Source: Eumeta japonica (taxonomy: Eukaryota; Arthropoda; Insecta; Lepidoptera; Psychidae). Taken from it: a DNA stretch of 64,000 bases. Positions 35,441 to 46,402 of this stretch are shown one piece after another. How positions within the stretch are numbered: the first letter of the stretch is position 1; every line of letters starts with the position of its first letter. Position numbers and translations under genes: made by a program. The DNA lies in the NCBI GenBank assembly GCA_005406025.1, contig BGZK01000080.1, positions 248,001 to 312,000 of the forward strand. Reading direction: 5' to 3'. The notes beneath the pieces are model-generated. The model was not told the DNA's origin. It did not search any database and saw only the letters and a program-made list of their open reading frames with translations.

Positions 35441-37454
35441 AGTCGCAGCGGAGGCCGGTCACCGATGTTTAATCCCGCAGCTCGGCCGCTGCACAATGCA
35501 CTCCGCTAGGACAAAGCTTTCGGGGCCGAAATTCGCCCGCCGCCGTCCCCCGGCTCATGTACAATTATATTACCCCGGACCCAGCGTAAAGCCTTATTCA
35601 CTCAGATTCGGAATTAGAACGGAAGTGCAATGCATTTTCGGGACGGTGTTAACGTCGTTATGTGTACGGTTATTTCCGACAAGTATACGAGTTATCTCTT
35701 TAATTACATGCCCGACAATATTGTAAATCCGTGTGATCGATACAAATGTTTGTTTGACTACGAAATGCACACAATACAAACGATTCAATTTATTCCTCTG
35801 TTCATATTTGTTTACGCACAACTTATAAGCTATCAATCTATATATATTTCTATAACTCTCCGAAAGAAAATATTGAAAAGCTACCGAAAAGCTACAAGAC
35901 TGTAATGTTTCCGTTTTGAATAACAGTTGGTCCGACAAAAGTTCTATTCTTCCCAATAGGTGATAGTTTTTTTTTTTGCACCTTTTGTGGAAATTCTTTT
36001 ATAAACCACGCTGACAAGTGAAAATATGAATCATCTCAGTTTACGATGTAAAATCTATTTATTAATTCTAATAAAACAGCGCGGCCTGTCGGATCTAGAT
36101 TTTGTGATTCTTTTTGGCACTAAACATATATTGTGAATATGAGTCATTTTAGTCCCTAAATTTAACGTTTTTTAATAATGCGACTACAAACTCACTTTTT
36201 ACATACTAAACCAACGTACATTACAAATAAGAGCCATTTCGGTCCATAAGCACAGAATTTGCCAATAACTTGACTACAGCGCAGTCTATCAGATTCTAAC
36301 ACAGCTATAGACCGACGTCTCGACTAAAAAGGGGATCTTACACAGGCCACATTTCTTAAATAACCACGAGTGACTGACGACACACATTTAATTAAAAAGA
36401 AAGCATGTAGTCGGGAAAAACGTATTTTCCCAACTACCGGCCAAAAAATGTTGTTGCATTAAATCCGCGCTCTGTTCCGGCCCGAAAACGCGCGTTTAGC
36501 TCCAAATTTCCTAGCGGGCACCCCCTACAACAGAAGCCCGCGCCATGAGAAATTAATATTTGTATTGCAGCAGAAAGGGGACGTTCCGGCTGCTGTTATT
36601 AAATTTCCCGAGCCGCCGACGCGCCTTCGGACAATAACTCCGCTGACTCTACGCCGTGTTATTTTATTTCTAATTTGACTTGTATTCTTTTTTTTCTTCA
36701 TTCTTTTCACTTCACTTTTTTTTGCACGCATTCACGTGCACCTGCCGGTCAGAAATAGAGGATAGCTACCGGTATCGAAAATATTTAAAAGGTACACATT
36801 TACTCCTTTTGCATTGTGCAAGTAAGTATGTAAACATATATTCGAAATCGAGTAATTATAAGTCAGTTTATTACAACAGGTAAACAATTAAAACCGGAAC
36901 CGGGTAAGACAAAGTCTCGTCTCTCAAACTAGGTCTTGAAGTTGTGTGTTGTCGGTGCGTCAAACACAAGCAAAAAATTTTTTTTTTATATGACATCGGT
37001 CAAGCGCACGTCATATTTTTTCTCCTTATCTTGGCACGTCTGTATATGCTACGCTTGTTATAAATCCATTTCATTGGTTATGAAGTAATCTTGTGTTTAT
37101 TTACTTATAATCGACCAGTGTTCTATTGCAGAATAAATCAAGACATTAAATGAAAAAAGCTTTACACAAAAATAAAATGAAAGTAGACTGACGAAAAAAT
37201 CTGTACAGCGGATGTGTATAACGTAGGTGACACGAATGATTTATAGAATTGGCCACTTAGGAACTACAAAATAAAAAAAAAACATTTAAATTTTAAAAAT
37301 AAAACTCTTATATAATAACTAGTTTCTTATATAATAAAAAATACGTTATGTATGTGCAGATATGGACATAGTAATTATCGATCATTTGTTTTTACATGTT
37401 GGCGGTAAAAAAAAAAGATTAACGTAAATTTAACGCGAAAAAATTTTCGTGCAA
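35441..37454. other. Long non-coding stretch
   Basis: GC-rich patches lie at about 35440-35560 and 36475-36650. The open frames at 35496-35956 run on both strands through the same DNA and resemble no family. Nothing named. Confidence 0.5.
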
Positions 37455-38350
37455 TGATTTTCAATGATTTTCGTTGCCATATCAGCCAACAAGCAATTTG
37501 TAACAGACTTCCATTGGTCTTATGATGAAGCTCCATCCCTCGCCACAGTTTACAACTGGTTTCACAAGATAGAGACTAACACAAGAGTGACCTACCAGCA
37601 AATTCGGACAAGCTTAGGGGTATAGGTATTAATCACGTGCATAAAATCCTTCATGAACATTGAACGGTCACGAAGCTTTATACCTCTTGATTGGACCGAA
37701 GCTCAAAAATTCTGTCGTGTAAATTGGTGCAGCGAAATGAAGCAAATATTCGCCGGTGGTGACTCAAATGCTGTATAAGATACAGTTACAGGTGGTAAAA
37801 GCTAGATTTATTGTTACAATCTCGAAACTAAAAACAATCTACTCGATGGGTATTTTATTTCGAAGATTTGCTTACTAAAGTAAAGCAAGGTCGAAGCGTC
37901 GGAAAAAAGACGGTGGTCTTTTTCTTTGGAATCACAGGTCATTATGCAACAATTGTTTTAGAAAATAAACAGTCAATGAAGACTAGTACACTAACAATTG
38001 TTTGCCTCTTGTTTTGGAAAAAGTTCGGGAAAAACGACCTCGCAGTGGGATTCTCCTTCATCATGACAACGCCTCACCGCATGCCGCCAGACAAACAGCT
38101 AACTAAGTGAGAAGGTATAGAAATACCGCTTTACAGCCCCAACCTCACACTACGCGATATTTTATTTTAATAAAAGAAAATCTTCGAGAGAAATGTGGTT
38201 TAAGGACGTCGAGGAAGTATTTGTTGGATACGAAAAGGCCGTGGACGCGACCTCCAAGTGCGAGTGAGTAGTGTTTTTCTCAGCGATTCCATCGAATGCA
38301 GCGATGTATTGACCTCAACGAAAGCTATTTTGAAAAATAATAAAAACAAC
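37455..38350 (+). pseudogene. Decayed mariner transposase, internal and C-terminal parts
   Basis: Recognisable blocks, in changing frames, are DEAPSLATVYNWFH (about 37520-37560), RVTYQQIRTSLG with a deletion before it, LDWTEAQKFCRVNWCSEM (about 37690-37740), FAGGDSNAV, KVKQGRSVGKKTVVFFFGI with TGHYATIVLENK (37880-37965), the second catalytic block LHHDNASPHAARQ (about 38055-38095), and C-terminal blocks ending ESYFEK near 38335. The GDE of the first catalytic block reads GGK, so a catalytic aspartate is lost in addition to the frameshifts. It belongs to the same subfamily as the fragment at 27157-27606. Terminal repeats were not found. Confidence 0.85.
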
Positions 38351-39645
38351 TTGCTAGTTTGCTCAGTATTTGATTTTACAAGGACTTTCAGATTGGCCCA
38401 CGTAGTGGGCAAGGGGCCCCTAGAAAATTTTAGCATATCAAATTAGTGGCATATTAAAGAAGGGTCAATTTTTAAGCATCCGAAGCCGACGAGCTAAGAT
38501 AAAAGTATAAAACAAACTTTCAATGCAATTAGATAATTTCGTTGAAATTCGTAGAGAATATTTTGGATACTAATATTAGTATCGAAAATACTCTTTATTT
38601 ACAAATCACAATAAATTATTTACATACATAGTCTTTTACTAGTTCGACGATACATGGTAATAAACACCAGAAAATATACACTAAAATATTTTTAATTTAA
38701 TTTTTACTCCACGTTAGCATAAAATTATAAACTGAATTTAATACGATATATCATAATAGTCAAAAAGCGCGTCCCAATAAATGTGACGTTCATCGACGAA
38801 TAACGCTTAAACATCCATTATAACACACAACAACAAAGTTTCGGGTAAGTAAATCTCGAATTCCAACATCGCCCCTGCCTCTGTGATTTTACAAGAAATT
38901 GGATTCGAGTATTAAGGTGCTTCGCGTTCCCAGCTTTGATATTCACCGTATCGCTAATGTTCATTTGTGGATGTAACAAGGCCCTCCTTCAATTGGGGGA
39001 TGACGTTGAAATGAAATTTCTTCGACTTTTCCGGGAAAGTTCCGACGAGCAGCTTCTTCCGTATTTTATCGTTAACGCAATCGAATCGGTCCGATAACGA
39101 AGGTTACCACCGCTTTAAATTCTGACGGAGAGGCTCACGCAACGAAATGAAAACCGCTTTGATGTCGCGAGATCTATCCGAAATCTTCAAACGATAACGA
39201 ATAAACACGCCAGCGCAACTTCAATACATCCGATGAGTCGTATTAATTTTAAAAAATCGTAACAATATATATAAATGACCAATTATATGCGCGTTTAACG
39301 CAGAGATGTAAGGTGATAACGAGGCGATACCGGGAACGGAGACAAAAAGCAGTAACGGTCATTCGAGATTCAATTTCGAAAATTCACAAACTTGAACAGT
39401 TTACACCAAAAAGTTCCAGTTAAAGAAGTAAACGTAAGGCATATTCGAGCATTGAACTATCGTCATTAGTCACATATTGATGGACGTCCATCGTCGCAAC
39501 TCGAGTGCCTACACAATAATTGATGATGAACCAATCCGAGGGCTGTGACTTTTTCGTGAAAGAAACCCGCCGAGGCCCGTCCAGGTTGCGTCGTTATGGC
39601 GAAATCCCCATGGGTTCAGCGAACTTCTGAGGCGAGAGCGCCGCG
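38351..39645. other. Non-coding stretch
   Basis: No gene or transposon recognised. GC content rises gently from about 38930 towards the small element at 39648. Confidence 0.5.
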
Positions 39646-39647
39646 TA

Positions 39648-39797
39648 CAGTACAACGCACGAAACTCTGCCGCTGTGAAGTTAGTCAGGAAAGTGTTACT
39701 ATGACGTAAAATAAGAACGAGGCGTAGGGAGCGTTACACCTACGCACTGCATCACTCGCAATCAATTCTGAGCGGCAGAGTCTCGTGCGTTGTACTG
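39648..39797. mobile_element. 150-bp TA-flanked miniature inverted-repeat element
   Basis: The terminal inverted repeats at 39648-39674 and 39771-39797 begin CAGTACAACGCACGA and match at 26 of 27 positions. TA lies directly outside each end (39646-39647 and 39798-39799). CAGT ends with a TA target duplication are typical of Tc1/mariner (including pogo-like) elements. There is no coding capacity. A small internal hairpin GCGTAGG / CCTACGC lies at 39722-39728 and 39739-39745. Confidence 0.85.
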
Positions 39798-39799
39798 TA

Positions 39800-41584
39800 A
39801 TGTCATTAGACCGTACCTCGTGAGCTAAAATGTATTTCATTTCGTTGTATGGCTTATTAGTGACCAGTTAAAAGAGAGGAAAACGTATGTGAATTAAGTT
39901 TTCTAGGAATAAGTTAACGACGCGCGAGATCAGTTTTTGTATATATATATATTATTACCTATGTTAGTTCTATATCAGTCAAATCTTTGGGACTCATTCA
40001 AAATAATGATTATCAATTAGCGTCTAAAAACATCTAGTGCCAAGAAACTGTTAGGTTCTAAGTGTGGACACGTTAATAATACGATATGCGTTTGAGACCG
40101 TAGGGGAGTGGAAAATATCTGATTTTCCGAAAACTAATTATTTTTTGTTACTGGTATTTATCTATTATAAAAAAATTATGAATAGACACGTCTCATAAAG
40201 TACAACGATCCAAGCGAAATAAACTTATAAATTGAATGAAGACGCAGCCGACAGTTATACTTTATATAACGTCGGAGAAACAGGCGGACACGTATACCTA
40301 GCCACCAACGTCTGGGGGCAAATCGTATTAAGCGGCGGCGGCGAGGAGCCCGGCGCGCTGCAGGCGAAAGACAAATCCCAAGTGTTGACATGCCGGTACA
40401 CTCGCGCGATTAACTACTGTCGTGACGGAGGCGACATCGTACCCGCACCGTGAGTACAACGACGACAACAAATTCCATTAACGTCCATGGAGACGTGTGA
40501 GCATATCGACGATGGCTTTTCGCACTTGAATGAAATCGATTTCAATTATATTATTCTCACGTTGAAAACAGACATAACGAGTCGTCGTCGTCTTTCAGGG
40601 AGCTTTCTTCCCATCGATTATTATTAAAATAATAGAAAAGCTTTTTTTTGAAATATGTATATATATATAGACGTTAACCAGATACCGCGTCTTAACCGTC
40701 TCGCTTCTAAGTTTTCCACTTGGCGGCCTTTTAATAAGGAATCGCCCGAAAAGCCGATATAATTGAGAGACACAAACGTAATTATGTGAAAACAACGAAA
40801 TACATTTGTGCGAAAATGTTGCGCGCAGGCCCCGCGGCCTGAATAAATAGCGACACAAAACGCCATTCGGAATTTCAGGTGAACGATCAAAGGCGCCTTT
40901 AAGCCGCCGGTAATTATTTAGCAAATACACGGGAAAAACGTAGTCGTTCCGCAGGTTATTATTTATAAAAAACCAAAATGTATTTCAAACGAGTTTTTCA
41001 TCCCCGGCCCGTTTATCGGCGTGGTAAATATTTTGTTTGTGAATTGTTCAATTGATTGTGCGTTTAAAGCTTTACATCGATACGGTTTATCCAATCTGAC
41101 ATTCAACGTGCGATAGAAAGAGTGTGATTTATGTGGTCGTGATTTATTCTGCGAGATTTCGAAACGACAGAATAGAATCCAGAAGAGAACAACAGTAACA
41201 GACTAGTTCACAGAATCAGAAGGTCAAAGTGGCAGCGAGCTGGCCATGAGCTTCGATTCAAGGCAGAGGGCCTTTGCTAACAGTGAGCGTTCGAAAGCAA
41301 AAACAAACAAACGCTTTTAGGACTCGTATGAAAATTGTATGACCCAAAACAAGGGTGAAGACTGTTTGTAATTCATTCGATACCGTTATACGTAATGATA
41401 TCGTATGCGGTAGACACGACAATACAAAATGCGATATTTTCTTATTTATAAAAGACGTATACCTATAGAGCGCTTATTCTAACACTAACAACTACATCAT
41501 TCAAATTCGGACGGGCGATCGAAACGATTTTTTTTAGTCTCCGTATACATCGATTTATCCGAATACTCATGCCCGCAAACTTGT
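39800..41584. other. Non-coding stretch with an ambiguous open frame
   Basis: An open frame runs from about 40223 to a GTGAGT donor-like word at 40450, and a TCGTCGTCTTTCAG acceptor-like word ends at 40598. Joining them keeps frame for ten further codons. The frame has no ATG, contains no recognised domain and has no good upstream acceptor, so I do not call a gene. The rest has nothing I can name. Confidence 0.4.
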
Positions 41585-41616
41585 CGTGTGTGCGCGCGCG
41601 CGCATGCGTGTGTGTG
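41585..41616. repeat. Alternating purine-pyrimidine tract
   Basis: Thirty-two bases alternate pyrimidine and purine without a break, as TG repeats flanking a CG core and a CATG. Such tracts can adopt the Z form under torsional stress. Confidence 0.85.
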
Positions 41617-43485
41617 GGAGGACATTAATTTCCTGCGGCCCGAGTCCGGACGACGCGCGCCGGCGGCCGTTCATTTTACGGGCATTGAATTTGAATTGAT
41701 AGAGTCCAGTCTCGAACGCCTACCCCGATTTTCGGTTAAGTCTCAAGAGCTGCGCCATGTAAATATATATCGATGTTGCGGTCTGTGATAGATAGAATGG
41801 CGAAATCAGAAGTAAATTATCGACATTTACATCATCTGTCTCCCAACTAGGTATTATTTAAATATATTTTAAAATTAAAATTATTCAATACCATATGTAA
41901 TAGATCGTGGAGTGATTATATCAAAAATTTATGTAATTGATACGACATTTTCATTACACCTATTTTTCGGTTTAATGTACACATAACGATAAGTTGCAAA
42001 CTTAATAAAATCGATAACATATCACTGTATCGATATCGTTCTCTACAGTACAACACTATCAATAGCATTTCCGCTCAACCTGTCTTTCGCGAGTTGAATC
42101 GCGAAGACAGCCCGAAAGAAAAAAAAGGGTAGCGATTCTATTTACGTATACTAAAATAGTGTCAGTCCCTCGTTAACGGGTCACACGCGAATGACTAAAT
42201 TTTCCCTATTTCGGGGAGAAAATGGAAAATTTGCCCAGTTAAATAACCTGTTCAAGTGATTTTTGGTCACGTCTTTCACCGAGAAAATCTTTCAGAAGCA
42301 GCATTTGTGTATAGCGACATTTTAGCGCCAATCCACTTTTAAGTTGTTATATGTTTTTGAACATGACATCCTGTTAAATGTACTTAAGTGTGATGACAAC
42401 ATATTTGAATTATGAACTTTAATTATATCGAAAACGGCAATCGCACGTTTTAATTCTTTTAATTCGAATTCGATAAGCGCAAAACCAAAATTCATGATAC
42501 ATTTCATGATTGACACTACCAAAGTTTCATGTCATTATTTAGTAATATCCGCCATTTAAAATATTATACACTGCCCACATTTCTTTGTAAACCGCCAAAA
42601 ACCGTTTTACGCGCACTTTTGGGACAAAGAAAAAGTAATAAAAGAAAATTACTCAAACAGTCTAGGATTGGTGTAATTTAATAGACTACTGTGCAAAACC
42701 ATAAAATTAATTCGAGAGGTGCGATAAAGAAAAAAAAAATGCAATTACAATAATGAATAAAGCATTTCTCACAAAGGGTTGGAGTTTTTGTTGGCCCCGA
42801 AGTAAAAAACAAGTTAATTCACTGAAAAAAATCGTTTTTGTCCAAAGGGTGGAGCGGTTCCAGGAATACAGTTTATTCTTATGAGAATCAAGAAATGCTG
42901 TTGATTTGTTTAAAAAAAATTTGATTAATAAAAATTGCGAAAGAATTGTCTGTAATAATTTAACATTAATTAATGTTGAAAAATAACAAGAAACAACAAA
43001 ACCTATGCGAGTAAGAAAAACATATCAGGCCAAATATATGAATTTGTATAGTAATTAAGAAAGTTCAACATCGCATATCTACGTCAGAAACTCGAACAAA
43101 GAAGAAAATCACAATTTCTCTCGCGCTTATTCCATAAATATACATTTCGCTTCACGTAAAACATCTTAGGAGAATTGTAATTAAGAGAAACGGCGAGGCT
43201 TCCGTGGGAAGAAAAAAATATATAATTTCATTTTTTAACAGGAAATGAAAACTTTTAAACGATCGTTCGAAACGGTCCGAGATGTTGTAACAAAAGAGGA
43301 AGATGAATGTTTTATTTATTGACATATATATACATACGAACGAGTAGATCGTGGAGGGCGCAACACTCACCTGCAACAAAACAAAATTATCCGATTAGAA
43401 CATTTATACATAAACATAGACGACATAATAACGTACTGGGGTCAACACAGTACGGTGTTCTAAATTAGCGGACGGATTGTCATTT
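41617..43485. other. AT-rich stretch with one hairpin
   Basis: CTGTCTTTCGCGA at 42080-42092 pairs with TCGCGAAGACAG at 42099-42110 with one bulged base and a six-base loop. No gene or transposon recognised elsewhere in the stretch. Confidence 0.5.
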
Positions 43486-43953
43486 TTGACGTGACAACGT
43501 CTTAAATTAGGTTGCGGCTGGGAGTCACTTATGAAAAATGTAACGCTCGGTAACGTAACGATGAGTCACCGAACGAGAGAGAGGCCCGCCGAATGCCTTG
43601 CGTCTCTCTCCCACTCAACTATGATCGGTCTGCCGCGCGCGCAGCACTAGAGAATTAGTGCATAGCTTGCAAATGTATTGCAAGTTATTGTATGTATATT
43701 TGTATATAAATACGTATGTATGTGTAAAGGTAAAAATAAAATTTTGTTAATATGAAATTCAGTGCGAGATTCTTTGTATAAATTAATGTTTTAAATATAA
43801 TTCTTTGTATAAATAAATGTTTTAAATTGTTACTATTATTTCATCCTTCTTCCTACTATACGAATGAATATTCACATTAAAATGATTTTACCATTCAAAG
43901 TCGTTGTCACGTAAAACTTTCGCCCGTATACCGACTTTACAGGCAACCAAATT
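43486..43953 (-). mobile_element. 468-bp non-coding element, copy D
   Basis: This copy is inverted relative to A-C. It starts TTGACGTGACAACGTC and ends GGCAACCAAAT. The GTCACTTATGAAAAATG stretch lacks the AAAGTG spelling of the other copies, a private change. The internal 27-bp duplication and the paired hairpins are intact. Confidence 0.9.
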
Positions 43954-46346
43954 TTTTTCGAAATAACGTAATACGCAGTTAAATAATATTGTTGTTACTA
44001 AAAAGTTATTAATCACTAAAACATCATTTGCTTAACAGTAAGCGTCGAGTGCGGCGTGGGCTTCGCTTACGGGCTACCAACGGCCGACAAAAGATTTTTA
44101 TTTTTATATTTGAGCGTTATATTTATCAGCGTCGTAAAAGATAGTCGCGCTCGATGACGCCTGCTCTGGATAGGTTATTATGACGAGTTATCAGTTGAAA
44201 GGGGGTCGACAATTCTATTTTAATATCGCCGGTAAACGCATGAAACGGACGGCGGCGGGGTGAATTCGTATCGAACGCTTCAAACAAGGCACCCGGGCGG
44301 CGCGCCCGCTGCCGTACCGCCGCTCATACAAGGGCCACAGGCTGGAGATATAAATAAACTACAAGATGTGATCTACAAACGTGATTCGAGAATAGTCGGC
44401 GACGTGCAACGCGACCTTGAAGATTTTTCTGTATGATCGACAAATATGATAATTTATTAAGAGTGTGACGGAGCCGCGAACGATATGAATTCGTCGTCGA
44501 CACCAATAGCACCATGCGAGTCTATCATTCGTCACGATTATTCCCCGAAGGGAAGGAATTGTAAATAATTCATCGTACCATCAAAAACACGAGTTTTGCT
44601 GTCGCGGATCAAAGAGCTTTCGAGGGGCTGCGCGTGCGTGTATGTACGTGTGTTTTTGTTCGTGTAAATGATTATTGCGTTACTAGGAAACATTACGTAA
44701 ATCGGTGTACGAGGTTGATACGTATGTTTCATTGAAGATGAAGCGCGATATATAAAACGCCTCCTTGTGCATTCGCGTTTTTGAATCGATTACGTATCAA
44801 TAATAGGATGAGCCGAAACATATCTTCTATACATAAATATAAGCCATTTACTTGTTGCTGCATACGCTTACAACTCGTTTCCTAAAACCGGCCGGCACAG
44901 ATTTCGGTGTCGCTAGGCGTGAATAACATAAACGATAGAGACGGCCGGACACTGTTACGTTTTAGATCTCGCCGTGCGGTACACGGTAGGACTAATTTCG
45001 TGAATGTCACGGAAATGCGTAACGGAGTTAGGAAGAAGCGCACGCTATTCAATTTACTGTAAAATGATTCTTCTGTGTGGCTTTCAGTAAGCGCTCGTGT
45101 TGTGATGCGCCGGCCAACGCTAACAATTTCAGAGCGATTGCAAAATTTTGTAAATATTACATAATGGGCATAATAGATCCAATTAATATCTAATTATTAT
45201 TGTATAACCAATTTTGGTCGTTATTTTAGGGACACGTCGCGCGCAATAAGATATCTTACTAGTTCATAAAAAAATAAAATAAATGCGTAAACAAGGTATA
45301 CGTTGCCGTAAGCAGTCGAAATATTTTTTAGTTTCATAAAAAAAAATAATTTAAAATATTAGTAGTCGCTGTAACGAATTCCTACGTGATGTCATAACAT
45401 AGTAAACCTCAACTGCATCTTCCATTTGTTATAGACGTGTTATTTATAGCTGGTAATTGTAGACTATCGAGTGACGTCATAAACCACGGCAGCACGGCGA
45501 AGGGCGTTTACGCAGAGTAATTTAAAATATAAGATTTAAATTACCTTTTAGAGCTTTAATTAATTTCAAGAAATCCAAGAAACTAAAATAAAAGATCAAG
45601 TGACTTATTATTATTACTAAAGGAACAAACCAAATCAAATTTCAAGAAAATGGTGTAATAAAATCGCCTATTGGCAAATGCCGGAAAAAACCAAATCCCT
45701 TTTATTAAGTTTAGACACGAACAGACAATTAATAAAATATCAACCGAGCTTTGTCCAATCTATTATAGTCAGATACTAAACCAACGGCTTTCGACCGATA
45801 AGTCCTATCGTCCCTTCGATATCAGCGGAACGACACACTTTTGTGCCCTACACTTGTTTCAATATCTACTAGTGCGTCGTATCGATTAAAAGGATCGATA
45901 TCGAACAAACACAATACCAATGTAGTGATTTCTACATCGATGAAAGGCTTTCGTGTAAATGGAAGAAACTGTCAGTGGGAACCTTGCGAATGTAACTAAA
46001 ACCTATGTTACGACCGTGAAACTAATCGGTGAGTTTTGTTAAGGTCGAGGAAGTCGATAGCGAAAAACAAAACGACTTTTTCTTTTCGTTATCGACATTT
46101 TCTATCGATCTTTTTGATTATCAGAATTTTCCAAAAAAATTGGTAATTTTATCTTGTGAGTGACTTCATAGAAATAGCGTTTACACATTACAGAGTCAAC
46201 TATTTTGTAGTATATATGTAGAAAAAAAATGGCACGTGTAGAATAGTCTTTGTAGCACTGATTCAAGTATTTTTTTTGGCATTTTTGAAGTGAATACTTC
46301 TTTAGGCGTGTTGGGCATTTTGAGATGGGAAAAAACCATTGAACTG
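43954..46346. other. Long non-coding stretch
   Basis: GC-rich patches lie near 44040-44065 and 44225-44330, and a GT-rich patch near 44625-44665. No gene or named repeat. Confidence 0.5.
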
Positions 46347-46402
46347 GCGACACCGTTACCGTTACCGCAATCGACACCGTTACCGTTACCGCAATCGACA
46401 CC
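46347..46402. repeat. 24-bp tandem repeat with nested CCGTTA unit
   Basis: A unit containing CGACACCGTTACCGTTACCG and CAAT is present twice and begins a third time. Within each unit the hexamer CCGTTA is itself doubled. The two complete copies are identical apart from the first two bases, so the duplication is recent. Reverse-strand reading gives a GNGVDCGNGNGVDC peptide, which follows from the repeat and is not evidence of a gene. Confidence 0.85.
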
